Of a stretch of 64,000 nucleotides of DNA, positions 28,444-37,884 are shown one piece after another. The stretch spans positions 1 to 64,000 of the forward strand of contig NZ_JACONT010000004.1 of NCBI RefSeq assembly GCF_014358075.1, read 5' to 3'. Every line of letters starts with the position of its first letter. Within the stretch, counting starts at the first letter, position 1. Origin of the DNA: Sphingomonas albertensis. GTDB lineage: Bacteria; Pseudomonadota; Alphaproteobacteria; Sphingomonadales; Sphingomonadaceae. The notes under the pieces are model-generated. The model was not told where the DNA came from and did not search any database. It was given only the letters and a program-made list of their open reading frames with translations. A program made the translations under genes and the position numbers.

Positions 28444-31407
28444 TCAGAACTGGAAGTTCGCGCCGATCCGCATCGTCCGGCCGACCGCACCGATCTGCGT
28501 GTAGGTCGGGTTGTAGTTGACCGCGGCATAGTTGCCCGCGTTCAGCGGCGCCTTCTGGTCGAGCAGGTTGACGACGTTGAAATACAGGTCGAACTTGTCG
28601 TTGACCTTGACGTTGCCGGTCAGGTCGACGTCGACGAAGTGCTTCACATGGCAGTTGAAGTTGGGGTCGGTGCCGCCATAGGTGCTGCCGCCGTCGCACT
28701 CGGTGGTGCCGAACTGATCGTACGCCACCGCCTTGTAGCCCGACGTGTAGTACGCCGTCGCGGTGAGCGTGTACGCCTTGTAGTCGATGCTGTTCTGCCA
28801 GTTGCCGCGCCACGCCGGCGTGCCCGCGCCCGACGAGGTGATGTACGGCGCCTGCGTGCCGACATAGTCGACGAACGGATCGGCATCGCTCTGCTTGAAG
28901 TCGTAATGGAGGATGTAGGTCGCCTCCGCACGGCTGGTGAAGTGGAAGTCGTCGCTCGGCTTCAGCTGGACGAGCGCCGAGAAATCGAGCCCCGAGGTCT
29001 TGAGCGCGGCCGCATTGGCATAAGGCGAGTTGACGAACAGCGCGCGCGCCGGGGCGTTCGGGTAGGACGGATCGATCGCGTCCGGCGTCACGCTGTAGCC
29101 GGTCGGCAGCGCGGTTCCGGCATAATAAGCGGCGAGCGCCTGGTTCGCGAGCGGACCACCGGTGATCACGCGCGTCTTCTTGATGTTGTAGTAATCCGCG
29201 GTGAAGCTCAGCCAGCGCAAGGGCTGGACGACCACGCCGCCGGTGAAGCTGCGCGACAGCTCGGGCTTGATGTCCGGGTTGCCGGCGGTGTTGAAGCCGA
29301 TCGAATAGGACTGGTTGTACGCACTGCCGCCCGAGCAGGTCGTGCCGGTGACCGTGGCACCGTGCTGGGCCTGGACCGAGCAAGGCGGCACGGCCGTGGT
29401 GAAGCCCACCACCGAACCCGACGTCTCGGCGAAGCTCGGCGCGCGGAAGCCCTTCGAGAAGGTGCCGCGCAGTGCGACCTGGCGGATCGGCGTGAACTTC
29501 ACCCCGATCTTGGGCGAGAAGTGGCTATAGCCTTCCGAATAATGATCGAAGCGGCCCGAGCCGTCGATCTCGAGGCTGGTCAGGATCGGCGCGTTGACTT
29601 CGAAATACGCCGATTCGACCGTCCGGTTGCCGACCGCCGAGAACTGGTTGAGACCGATCGTGGTGAAGTCCGGGTTCTGGCTAGGATCGTTCTGCGCCTC
29701 GTAGCGGACCGACCCGCCGACGCCGAGCTGCAGCGCGCCGCCCGGAAGCTGGAACAGGTCCTTGGTGATGACGCCCTGGACCATGTCGAGATCGCTGGTC
29801 GCCTGCGTGCGGACGGTCGGCGAGATCGATGCGCGGACCGCGGCGGTGTTGAGCTCGGGATTGACGAAATTATAGCTGCCGGTGGTGATCGCGGTCTGCA
29901 GTCCGGCGAGGTTCAGATAGCCGTTCTGGGTGATGTCGAGCCACGAATGCGCCGCGGTGACCGAGGCCGAATAGCCCCAGCCCTCGCCGAACTGACCGTC
30001 GATGCCGGCGGCCGCGCGGATCACGTGGTTCTTGTACTCGGACGAGGCGGCGATGTCGCCGAACCGGTAGCGGATGGCGGCCGCGTCGTTGGGGAACGGG
30101 TTGTTGGGATTGTCGGCGCCGTTCGCCAAGGTCGCGGGCAGGACGATGTTCTGCGTGTTGACCGGGTTGGCCGAACGGATCAGCGACGGACTGCCCTGCG
30201 ACTTCACGTCGTTCTGGAAATACGACGCGATCAGATACGCTTGCGTCCTGTCGTTGACCTGCGCGGTGCCGTGGACGGTGACGCCGAACCGGGTCTGCTC
30301 GGGCTGGATCTGGCCGTAATCGGAAACGAGGTTCTGCTCGCAACCCTGGTCGATGAACGCGGTGCCCGAGCGCGGCGTGGTGACGAGCGTCTGGCCGGCG
30401 GCGCAACCATTGGGGTTGAGCACTTGGAATGCGCCGGTCGCAAGGCCGGTGCCCGACAGGATATTGCCCGGCGTCGTCACCGTGGTGGGCGCGACGACCG
30501 CGCTGGTCGTGCTGCTCGGCGCGACCGAGCCGGCATTGTTGTTGTCCCCGCCGATCGAGGTCAGGTCGGCGGTGTTGTACGGGAAGCCGCGGTTGCGATT
30601 GTAGATCGCGTCGTTGTGCTGGTATTCGCCGCTGACGTAGAAGTTGAAGCCCTGCTCCTTCAGGCGTCCGGTGCCGAGCGTCAGCGTCGCGCGCTGGCTG
30701 CCGCCGTCGCCGCGCTGCGTCACGCCGCCCTCCACCGTGCCGTATGCGCCGACGATCTCCTTCTTCATGATGATGTTGACGACGCCGCCGATCGCGTCCG
30801 CGCCATAGCTCGACGAGGCGCCGTCCTTGAGCACTTCGACGCGGTCGACGATCGCGTTCGGGATGGTGTTCAGGTCGACGAACGAACGCTGGCCGTCATC
30901 CGCGAGCGGATAGTTCGCGGTACGCAGACCGTCGATCAGGGTGAGCGTCGAGTTCACCGACAGGCCGCGCAACGACACCCCCGACGAGCCCGCGCCGAAG
31001 CCGCCGGTGAACGAGGTCGGGACCGAGCCGCTGCTGTCGGCGGAGATCGAGCGCACCGCGTCCGACACGTTGTTGATGCCGGCCTTGGCCAGCGAGTCCG
31101 AGGTCAGCACGGTGACCGGCGACGGCGTCTCGGTGTCGGTGCGGCGGAACAGCGTGCCGGTGACGACGATGTCCTGCGGCTGGTCGGCGTCCGCGGTGGC
31201 CGGTGCAGGCGCCCCGGTTGGAGCGGCGGTCGGAGCGGCGGTCGGCGCAGGCGAGACGTCGCCTTGAGGGGGCGTCGAAACCGAGGTGCTGGGCTGGACC
31301 TGTGCATCCTGTGCGAAGGCCGGCGCGGTGCCGATCAGCCCGGCGAGGACGAGCGCCGACACTGCCGAAGTCCGAAGCAGGGTCGGCCGGGAAGCGATGA
31401 TGGTCAT
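28444..31407 (-). CDS. TonB-dependent outer-membrane receptor, second copy
   Basis: The 987-residue product has a signal peptide ending near APAFAQD (about residue 32). A low-complexity Ala/Pro/Thr linker precedes a TonB box-like [11 protein letters not shown]. The plug includes [19 protein letters not shown] and [21 protein letters not shown]. The barrel ends [12 protein letters not shown] with a terminal Phe. The ATG at 31407 is the first Met before the signal peptide. The gene stands alone and ends at a strong terminator. Its sequence resembles Caulobacter and sphingomonad receptors for carbohydrates or peptides. Nothing nearby indicates the ligand. Confidence 0.9.
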   Translation of the reverse strand: MTIIASRPTLLRTSAVSALVLAGLIGTAPAFAQDAQVQPSTSVSTPPQGDVSPAPTAAPTAAPTGAPAPATADADQPQDIVVTGTLFRRTDTETPSPVTVLTSDSLAKAGINNVSDAVRSISADSSGSVPTSFTGGFGAGSSGVSLRGLSVNSTLTLIDGLRTANYPLADDGQRSFVDLNTIPNAIVDRVEVLKDGASSSYGADAIGGVVNIIMKKEIVGAYGTVEGGVTQRGDGGSQRATLTLGTGRLKEQGFNFYVSGEYQHNDAIYNRNRGFPYNTADLTSIGGDNNNAGSVAPSSTTSAVVAPTTVTTPGNILSGTGLATGAFQVLNPNGCAAGQTLVTTPRSGTAFIDQGCEQNLVSDYGQIQPEQTRFGVTVHGTAQVNDRTQAYLIASYFQNDVKSQGSPSLIRSANPVNTQNIVLPATLANGADNPNNPFPNDAAAIRYRFGDIAASSEYKNHVIRAAAGIDGQFGEGWGYSASVTAAHSWLDITQNGYLNLAGLQTAITTGSYNFVNPELNTAAVRASISPTVRTQATSDLDMVQGVITKDLFQLPGGALQLGVGGSVRYEAQNDPSQNPDFTTIGLNQFSAVGNRTVESAYFEVNAPILTSLEIDGSGRFDHYSEGYSHFSPKIGVKFTPIRQVALRGTFSKGFRAPSFAETSGSVVGFTTAVPPCSVQAQHGATVTGTTCSGGSAYNQSYSIGFNTAGNPDIKPELSRSFTGGVVVQPLRWLSFTADYYNIKKTRVITGGPLANQALAAYYAGTALPTGYSVTPDAIDPSYPNAPARALFVNSPYANAAALKTSGLDFSALVQLKPSDDFHFTSRAEATYILHYDFKQSDADPFVDYVGTQAPYITSSGAGTPAWRGNWQNSIDYKAYTLTATAYYTSGYKAVAYDQFGTTECDGGSTYGGTDPNFNCHVKHFVDVDLTGNVKVNDKFDLYFNVVNLLDQKAPLNAGNYAAVNYNPTYTQIGAVGRTMRIGANFQF

Positions 31408-31732
31408 GGTAAGCGATCTCTCACAAGGCCCGTCCCCTCCCCCCTTTGGGGATGGCGCGAGCACGTTCCGGTATGGCCGCGTCATCCGGAGAGGAATGCG
31501 GCGCTGAGACAGGACTGCTACCGTGTCTCAAAACTGTAAATACCAGTGAGAAATCGCGGAATAATCCGCGCGATCGTGTCACAAGAAAGACACTGTTCCT
31601 GACGTATTTGTCATGCCTTCGTCATGCTCGCGGATGAAGCGTGCATCATCTGCGAGGGACTGAAATCTCGTTTCATCGTGGTTTGATCGACCCAATCACG
31701 GCTTGGGATCGACGGCCGGAAAAAGATTCCGC

Positions 31733-31760
31733 TTGGCGACTCGCCCCGTAGAACATTACA
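31733..31760 (+). promoter_or_regulatory. Predicted imuA promoter overlapping the LexA site
   Basis: A -35-like TTGGCG (31733-31738) and a -10-like ATTACA (31755-31760) are 16 bp apart. The -10 lies inside the LexA box, so LexA binding would cover it. Transcription would start near 31767, only a few bases before the imuA GTG, which predicts a leaderless or nearly leaderless mRNA. Confidence 0.45.
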
Positions 31761-31765
31761 AGAAC
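31751..31765. promoter_or_regulatory. LexA (SOS) box of the imuA-imuB-dnaE2 operon
   Basis: GAAC-N7-GAAC (spacer ATTACAA) is the reverse complement form of the alphaproteobacterial LexA site GTTC-N7-GTTC. It lies directly before imuA, the usual place for SOS control of this cassette. A third GAAC follows six bases later. Confidence 0.85.
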
Positions 31766-31769
31766 AGTT

Positions 31770-32552
31770 GTGAACGAGTCGTCCGCCCTGATTGCCCGCC
31801 TGAAGCGGATCGCCACGACGGGAATGCCAACCCAGGGTGATGGGCGCGCCGATGATGCGTGGCTGACGCAGGGGATGGCCAAGGCGCAGTTGCACGAGGT
31901 TTTCGCGACCGTCGACGATGCGGCGAGTGGCGCAGGGTTCGCGGTGGCGTCGGTTCTGGCGGCCCGCGCGGCGCCGGTGATGTGGTTGCGGACCGATGCG
32001 AGCGAGCGCCAGGGCGGGCGGCTGCATGCGACCGGGCTGGTCGAGATGGGGCTCGACGTAACGTCGCTGGTGCTGGCGGTGGTCGAGGACGAGGCGGACT
32101 TGTTGCGCGCCGCCGCCGATGCCGCGCGGTGTCACGGGCTTGGCACGTTGCTGATCGAATCCTGGGGCCGTGCGCCAAAGATCGACCTGACCGCGACGCG
32201 GCGGCTGATGCTGGCGGCCGAAGCCTCGGGCGTGACCATCCTCAGCCTGCGTATCGGCGCAGAGCCCGTGCCGAGTGCGGCGGCGTCGCGCTGGCAGGTG
32301 GCGGCGTGTCGTTCCCGGCCCTTGGAGGCCGATGCACCTGGCAAACCTGCCTTCGACATCGAATTGCTGCGTCGACGCGGAGGCCAGGCCGGGCTTCGCT
32401 GGCGCGTGGAGTGGGACCGTGACGCGTACATCTTCGACCAAACCGCCTTCGCCTCTGGTGATCCCGCGGCGCTACCTGGCGCTGGTATTCCCGTGGTTGC
32501 CGATCGAGCGGCTGCGGACGATGCGGCCGCATCTGTTCGTCGGACGGGCTGA
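31770..32552 (+). CDS. imuA: ImuA, RecA-like accessory protein of the mutagenesis cassette
   Basis: The 260-residue product belongs to the ImuA family, which lacks a full Walker site and acts with ImuB and DnaE2 in damage-induced translesion synthesis. GMAKAQLHEVFA near residue 35 and the SVLAARAAPVMWL segment fit the family. VRVEWDR-like sequence near the end (RWRVEWDRDAYIFD) is typical. The GTG at 31770 is only 4 bp after the LexA box. ATG 31824 is an alternative, but it would remove the N-terminal helix seen in homologues. The last 95 bp overlap imuB in another frame. Confidence 0.85.
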   Translation: MNESSALIARLKRIATTGMPTQGDGRADDAWLTQGMAKAQLHEVFATVDDAASGAGFAVASVLAARAAPVMWLRTDASERQGGRLHATGLVEMGLDVTSLVLAVVEDEADLLRAAADAARCHGLGTLLIESWGRAPKIDLTATRRLMLAAEASGVTILSLRIGAEPVPSAAASRWQVAACRSRPLEADAPGKPAFDIELLRRRGGQAGLRWRVEWDRDAYIFDQTAFASGDPAALPGAGIPVVADRAAADDAAASVRRTG

Positions 32553-33990
32553 AACGCCGATCGCGTTCGTGGAAACGGTGTCGGGCGGGATACGGCTCAA
32601 GGCGCTAGACCGTGAAGCAATGCGAGCAGGTCTCCGGCCCGGTCTGACGCTGGCGGATGCGCGGGCACAGGTACCCGAACTCGAGGTCTACGAGCATGAC
32701 GCGCATGCCGACCACGAATGGCTCGAGCGGCTCGCGGACGGGTGCCAGCGCTACACGCCCTCGGTTGCGCTCGACGAGCCCGATGGGCTGATCCTCGATA
32801 TCGCCGGGTGCGTGCATGAGTTCGAGGGCGAGCGTCGCCTTGCCGCCGATCTCGAGGAGCGCCTCGCACGGCGCGGGCTGCTGGTCCGCCATGCGTTCGG
32901 CGACACGCCCGATACCGCGCGGGCGCTGGCGCGGTTCGCTGGGGCACCTGCGCCGGATGAAAAGCGGGCTGTGAAGCGATTGCCGGTAGCAGCGCTCGGT
33001 CTCGACGAGGATGCGACCACCGCCTTGTCGCGCGCGGGGCTGAAGACGGTCGGCGACGTGATGGCACGCCCGCTTGCCACGATCGCGGCGCGGTTCGGCG
33101 AGGAGGCGGCGATGATGATCCGCCGGCTCGACGGATCGGTGAAGGGGCCGATCGTCGCGCGGCGGACGGTGGCGAAGATCGGTGTCGAACGCCGCTTCGC
33201 GGAACCCATCGCGCGCACCGAATATGCACTGGAAGTGATCGCGGAGCTTGCCGCCGAAGCCGCCGAGCAACTGACCCAACGTCACGAAGGCGGACGACGG
33301 TGGGAGGCGCGCCTCTTCCGCGCCGACGGCCTCGTCCAGCGGCTGCGAATAGAGACCGGTCAGCCGACACGTGACGTGACACTGCTGATGCGCCTGTTCC
33401 GCGAACGGATCGACAGCCTAGCCGATCCGCTCGATCCGGGATTCGGCTATGATCTGGTGAGGCTCGATGTCGCGTTAGCTGAAAAGCTCGACGCGTCGCA
33501 GCTCAAGCTGGAGGGCGGCGAGGCGCAGAAAGGAGAGGTCGTACACCTCGTAGACCAACTCGGCACGCGTCTGGGTCGAACGCGTGTGCGCCGGTTCTCG
33601 GCGCGCGACAGTCACATCCCCGAACAGGCCGAGCTGATGCTGCCCGCCGCCGAGACGCCGGCGCCGACGCCGTGGACCGCGCCCGAAACCGGCGAACCAC
33701 CGCTCCGCCCGATCTATCTGTTCGACCCGCCGCAACCGATCGAATCGATGATGGCCGAGGTCCCCGACGGGCCGCCGCACCGCTTCCGCTGGCGCCGCAC
33801 CGTGCACGACGTGGCGCATAGCGAAGGCCCGGAGCGGATCGCCGGCGAATGGTGGCGGCGACAGGACATTCCGACGCGCGACTACTACCGCATCGAAGAC
33901 CGCCGCGGCCGCCGCTTCTGGATCTTCCGCCACGGCCTGTATTCCGAAATGGAGAGCCCGCGCTGGTACCTCCACGGCGTCTTCGCATGA
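32458..33990 (+). CDS. imuB: ImuB, Y-family polymerase-like protein
   Basis: The 510-residue product resembles Y-family DNA polymerases. The family is thought to be catalytically inactive and to bridge the beta clamp and DnaE2. The start RYLALVFPWLPIERL replaces the catalytic Asp-containing segment of active polymerases. Palm, fingers and little-finger regions follow (SVALDEPDGLILDIAGCVH, LGLDEDATTALSRAGLKTVGD). The C-terminus ends with a conserved RDYYRIEDRRGRRFWIFRHG segment. The GTG at 32458 is the only sensible start before the conserved region and gives a 95-bp overlap with imuA. dnaE2 follows after 13 bp. Confidence 0.9.
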   Translation: MIPRRYLALVFPWLPIERLRTMRPHLFVGRAETPIAFVETVSGGIRLKALDREAMRAGLRPGLTLADARAQVPELEVYEHDAHADHEWLERLADGCQRYTPSVALDEPDGLILDIAGCVHEFEGERRLAADLEERLARRGLLVRHAFGDTPDTARALARFAGAPAPDEKRAVKRLPVAALGLDEDATTALSRAGLKTVGDVMARPLATIAARFGEEAAMMIRRLDGSVKGPIVARRTVAKIGVERRFAEPIARTEYALEVIAELAAEAAEQLTQRHEGGRRWEARLFRADGLVQRLRIETGQPTRDVTLLMRLFRERIDSLADPLDPGFGYDLVRLDVALAEKLDASQLKLEGGEAQKGEVVHLVDQLGTRLGRTRVRRFSARDSHIPEQAELMLPAAETPAPTPWTAPETGEPPLRPIYLFDPPQPIESMMAEVPDGPPHRFRWRRTVHDVAHSEGPERIAGEWWRRQDIPTRDYYRIEDRRGRRFWIFRHGLYSEMESPRWYLHGVFA

Positions 33991-34003
33991 GTGGCGCGGC
34001 GCC

Positions 34004-37000
34004 ATGACCCGGTTCGCCGAACTGATCGCCGCGACCAATTTCTCGTTCCTCGACGGCGCGAGCGATGCCGGCGCGATGGTCGGGCGCGCGGTGCAACTGG
34101 GACTGAGCGGGATCGGAATCGCCGATCGCAACACCGTCGCGGGCGTGGTTCGCGCGCACCAGGCATTGAAGAAGGCGCGCGACGGTCTGCTCGGCATGGC
34201 GATGCCGCCGATCGATTTCCGCCTGGTGGTCGGTGCGCGGCTGGTCTTCGAGGACGGGACGCCGGACATCGTCGCCTACCCTGCGACACGGCGCGGCTGG
34301 GGGCGGCTGACCCGGTTGCTGACGGTCGGCAATCGGCGCGCCGAAAAGGGCGGCTGCATCCTGGGACTGGGCGACCTGATCGCGCACCACGCCGACATGC
34401 TGCTGGTGGTGATGCCCGTGAGCAGCGCGCGCGGTGCGATGCCGGTGTCGCCGCTGCCTGACGGCGATGCCCTGCCCGAACGGCGCAAACGCGATCTGCA
34501 GACGATCCTCCAGGCGGTGAAGCGACTGGGACCGGACTCGATATGGCTGGGCGTGACGATGCCGCGTGGCGGACGCGATCGCCGGCGGCTGGTGCGGCTC
34601 GGGCGGATCGCCGATGCGGCGGGCGTTCCCGTGCTCGCGACCACCGACGCGCTCTATGCCTATCCCGACGACCGCGACCTGCACGACGTCGTCACCTGCA
34701 TCCGCGAACGCACGACGATCCACAAGGCCGGGCGGTTGCTGGCAGCGAACGACGAGCGGCATCTGAAACCCGAAGACGAGATCGTCCGGCTGTTCCGGGA
34801 CCGCCCCGATGCGGTGGCGCAGAGCGCGCGCCTGCTGTCGCGGATCGCGTTCTCGCTCGACGACCTGAAATACGAATATCCGCATGAGCCGATCCCGGCA
34901 GGGTGGGAGGCGCAGGACTGGCTCGAACATCATGTCTGGCAGACCGCGCTCGAACGCTATGACTACCGCGTGCCGGAAAAGATGCGGGCACTGCTCTACG
35001 AAGAATTCACACTGATCCGCGAGCGCAAATACGCGTATTACTTCCTGACCGTGCACGACATCGTCCGGTTCGCGCGCGCGCAGGATCCGCCGATCCTGTG
35101 CCAGGGGCGCGGCTCGGCCGCCAATTCGGTGGTGTGCTATCTGCTCGGCGTCACCTCGGTCGATCCGATGAAATACGACCTGTTGTTCTCGCGGTTCGTG
35201 TCGAGCGAGCGCGACGAGCCGCCGGATATCGATGTCGATTTCGAGCATGAGCGCCGCGAGGAGGTGATGCAGTATATCTATCGCCGCTATGGTCGCGACC
35301 GCGCCGCGATCGCCGCGACCGTCATACATTATCGACCCAAGAGCACGGTGCGCGAGGTCGGCAAGGCGCTCGGCCTGACCGAGGACGTGACGCAGCGGCT
35401 GACGAGCACGGTGTGGGGCAGTTTCTCAAGCCGGTTCCAGGAACAGCGTTTCGCCGAGACCGGCTTCGATGTCGACAATCAGGAGATCGCGCGGCTGCGC
35501 GAGATGGTCGACCGGCTGCTCGAGTTTCCGCGCCATCTGTCGCAACATGTCGGCGGTTTCGTGCTCACCCAAGGGCGGCTCGACGAGATGGTGCCGATCC
35601 ATAACGGTGCGATGGAGGACCGTACCTTCATCGAATGGGACAAGGACGATATCGACGCGCTCGGGTTGATGAAGGTCGATATCCTCGCGCTAGGGATGCT
35701 GACGTGTATCCGAAAGGCGTTCGACCTGATGCGCGAGCATGGTCACGGCGATCACAAGCTCGATACGATCGCAGTCGCTGAGGACGACCGGGTCTATGAC
35801 ATGCTCTGCAAGGGTGACAGCATCGGCGTGTTTCAGGTCGAGAGCCGTGCGCAGATCAACATGCTGCCGCGGTTGCGCCCGCGCGTGCTATACGATCTGG
35901 TCGTGCAGGTCGCGATCGTCCGGCCGGGGCCGATCGAGGGCGACATGGTGCATCCGTATCTCAGGCGGCGCAGCGGCAAGGAGGTAGCCGAATACCCCTC
36001 GCCCGATCCGAAGTTCGGGCCGCCCGACGAACTCGAGCAACTGCTCCGCTTCACCTACGGCGTGCCGCTGTTCCAGGAACAGGCGATGAAGCTGGCGATC
36101 GTCGCCGCCGGGTTCACGCCAAACGAGGCGAACCAGTTGCGCAAAGCCATGGCGACGTTCCGAAAAGTTGGGGGCATGGACAATTTCCAGGCCAAGCTGA
36201 TCGGCGGGATGGTCGGCCGCGGCTACGAGCGTGAATTCGCAGAACGCTGTTTCAAACAGATCGAGGGGTTTGGGTCTTACGGATTTCCCGAGAGCCATGC
36301 GCTGTCGTTTGCGCGGTTGGTGTACGTGTCGTCATGGATCAAATGCTTCCATCCGGCGGTGTTCTGCTGCGCGTTGCTCAATTCGCAGCCGATGGGGTTC
36401 TATGCACCGGCGCAGCTGGTGCGCGATGCGGTCGAGCATGGGGTTACCGTGCTGCCGGTCGATATGAATGCGAGTGGGTGGGATAATTCGCTTGAATCCT
36501 CCCCGGTACGGACAGGGGGACCGCGCGAAGCGGGGTGGAGGGGGGCTTCCACGAACGTATCGCTTATTGATGCGCCTGTTACGGGCGGGACGTCTGCGGC
36601 GCGCGCCCTCCACCATCCTGCGGATGGTCCCCCTCCCCGTGCCGGGGAGGATTTGCGGCTTGGGTTTAGGCAGGTCGATGGGTTTCGGAAGGATTGGGCC
36701 GACGAGATCGTTCGTGTTCGGACTACGCCGTTCGCTAGCATCGAGGACCTCGCGCGGCGCGCCAACCTGCCGCAGCGCGCGATGAACCTGCTCGCAGATG
36801 CGGATGCGTTCCGGTCGGTCGCGAAGGAGCGGCGCGAGGCACTGTGGGATGTGCGTCGGACGCCACCCAAACAACTCGCGTTATTTGCAGCCGCGGATGT
36901 GCCCGAGCTTGGCGCCGAGCCCGACGCGCATCTGCCGGCGATGCCGCTGTCCGAGCAGGTGGCGGCGGATTACCAGACGACGCGACTGTCGTTGAAGGGG

Positions 37001-37489
37001 CATCCGATGGCGTTCCTGCGCGAACGCTTCGCCGCCGAGGGAATCCTGTCGAGCGCGCAGGCCAACGCCACCAAGGACGGGCGGCGCGCGAAGGTGGCGG
37101 GCGTGGTGCTGGTCCGCCAGCGGCCGGGCAAGGGCAATGCGATCTTCGTGACGATCGAGGACGAGACCGGGGTCACCAACGGGCTGATGTGGGCACGCGA
37201 TTTCGAGGCCAATCGCCGCGCGGTGATGGCGTCGCGGCTGATAGTGCTGGAGGGCGTGATCCAGCGCAGCGAGGAAGGCGTGACGCACCTAATGACGTCG
37301 CGGGTGCAGGACCGCACCGAGATGCTGCGGCTGTTGTCGGAGGATCATGCGCTGGAGCCGCCGCTCGCGCGGGTGGACGAGGTGATCCGTCCGGTGCTGA
37401 CGCGGAGCCCGGATGCCCGGGCGCATCATCCGCGCGCGACGCATCCCCGGGACGTGCGCGTGCTGCCCAAGTCGCGCGACTTTCATTGA
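34004..37489 (+). CDS. dnaE2: Error-prone DNA polymerase III alpha subunit DnaE2 (ImuC)
   Basis: The 1161-residue product is the polymerase of the SOS mutagenesis cassette. A PHP domain occupies the first 210 residues or so (FAELIAATNFSFLDGAS). The catalytic aspartates are in PPDIDVDFEHERREEV (D408, D410, D412). The GRGSAANSVVCYLLGVTSVDP and GIGVFQVESRAQ-type motifs and an OB-fold (VAGVVLVRQRPGKGNAIFVT) are present. ATG 34004 fits the family start. Residues of about 831-884 are an unusual Gly/Pro/Arg-rich stretch encoded by an in-frame palindromic repeat. Outside it the protein is complete. Confidence 0.95.
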   Translation: MTRFAELIAATNFSFLDGASDAGAMVGRAVQLGLSGIGIADRNTVAGVVRAHQALKKARDGLLGMAMPPIDFRLVVGARLVFEDGTPDIVAYPATRRGWGRLTRLLTVGNRRAEKGGCILGLGDLIAHHADMLLVVMPVSSARGAMPVSPLPDGDALPERRKRDLQTILQAVKRLGPDSIWLGVTMPRGGRDRRRLVRLGRIADAAGVPVLATTDALYAYPDDRDLHDVVTCIRERTTIHKAGRLLAANDERHLKPEDEIVRLFRDRPDAVAQSARLLSRIAFSLDDLKYEYPHEPIPAGWEAQDWLEHHVWQTALERYDYRVPEKMRALLYEEFTLIRERKYAYYFLTVHDIVRFARAQDPPILCQGRGSAANSVVCYLLGVTSVDPMKYDLLFSRFVSSERDEPPDIDVDFEHERREEVMQYIYRRYGRDRAAIAATVIHYRPKSTVREVGKALGLTEDVTQRLTSTVWGSFSSRFQEQRFAETGFDVDNQEIARLREMVDRLLEFPRHLSQHVGGFVLTQGRLDEMVPIHNGAMEDRTFIEWDKDDIDALGLMKVDILALGMLTCIRKAFDLMREHGHGDHKLDTIAVAEDDRVYDMLCKGDSIGVFQVESRAQINMLPRLRPRVLYDLVVQVAIVRPGPIEGDMVHPYLRRRSGKEVAEYPSPDPKFGPPDELEQLLRFTYGVPLFQEQAMKLAIVAAGFTPNEANQLRKAMATFRKVGGMDNFQAKLIGGMVGRGYEREFAERCFKQIEGFGSYGFPESHALSFARLVYVSSWIKCFHPAVFCCALLNSQPMGFYAPAQLVRDAVEHGVTVLPVDMNASGWDNSLESSPVRTGGPREAGWRGASTNVSLIDAPVTGGTSAARALHHPADGPPPRAGEDLRLGFRQVDGFRKDWADEIVRVRTTPFASIEDLARRANLPQRAMNLLADADAFRSVAKERREALWDVRRTPPKQLALFAAADVPELGAEPDAHLPAMPLSEQVAADYQTTRLSLKGHPMAFLRERFAAEGILSSAQANATKDGRRAKVAGVVLVRQRPGKGNAIFVTIEDETGVTNGLMWARDFEANRRAVMASRLIVLEGVIQRSEEGVTHLMTSRVQDRTEMLRLLSEDHALEPPLARVDEVIRPVLTRSPDARAHHPRATHPRDVRVLPKSRDFH
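36495..36653. repeat. Palindromic repeat inserted in frame within dnaE2
   Basis: A 159-bp stretch begins AATCCTCCCCGGTACGGACA and ends with a near reverse complement (GTGCCGGGGAGGATT). Inner arms also pair (GGGGTGGAGGG with CCCTCCACC). Its length is a multiple of three and it contains no stop codon in the dnaE2 frame. It encodes about 53 residues between NASGWDNSL and LRLGFRQVDG, a linker that is shorter in the DnaE2 family as I know it. Confidence 0.75.
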
Positions 37490-37884
37490 CGGCGGATCGA
37501 CGTTCGACCCCGCGATCCTCCCCCGCAAGGGAGGCTGGCGCTTGCCAGACGGAGGGGGAGAAAAGGGAAAACCTCTGTTCCGCGTCCTCCCCCTCCGTCG
37601 CCTTCGGCGCCACCTCCCCCTGGCGGGGGAGGATTGGTCTGACCCGCCGACTGTTGGTTGCTCGGCGCGGGTGTTGCCGTCGTTGTCCGGCGAACATGGG
37701 AATCCAGAGTCGCCAGAGGCATCGTTCGCGGCGTTGGATCACGGCGGATCACGGCTCGCGCACCCTGATGGCTCGAGCCGTGTGACGCCACCGGGCATTT
37801 GTTGTGCCGGGCGTTCCATCCTAGAGGTGGCATTCGCCGCCGCCGCCCCCCAAATAGCGCGTTAGAACCACACGGGAGTTGAAC
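37490..37884. other. Intergenic region with repeat copy 2
   Basis: About 395 bp separate dnaE2 and the thioredoxin-like gene. The first part is filled by a copy of the palindromic repeat (37514-37635). The remainder (37636-37870) has no frame I can support and should contain the promoter of the thioredoxin-like gene near its right end. Confidence 0.6.
37514..37635. repeat. Palindromic dispersed repeat, copy 2
   Basis: The element begins GATCCTCCCCCGCAAGGGAG and ends CCCTGGCGGGGGAGGATT. It shares its layout with copies at 20274 and 44897, including the central GGAGGGGGAG and CTCCCCCTCCGTC segments. The left arm has lost bases relative to the others, so its pairing is imperfect. Confidence 0.83.

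Larger units (their letters stand above)
31408..31769. promoter_or_regulatory. Divergent intergenic region between TonB receptor and imuA
   Basis: This gap of about 360 bp should hold the receptor promoter near its left end and the imuA promoter at its right end. The right end carries the LexA site and the -35/-10 boxes listed separately. The centre (about 31530-31620) is AT-richer than the genes. I see no RNA gene or repeat in it. Confidence 0.5.

Noticed and set aside
28282..31539. Long open frame of about 1085 codons on the plus strand, antisense to the second TonB receptor
   Set aside because: The translation is low-complexity Arg/Val/Asp-rich and crosses the terminator and the signal-peptide region. 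It is a codon-bias shadow.
37514..37635. End of an insertion sequence or transposon
   Set aside because: No transposase frame or target duplication is present; the element matches two other small palindromes and looks non-autonomous.
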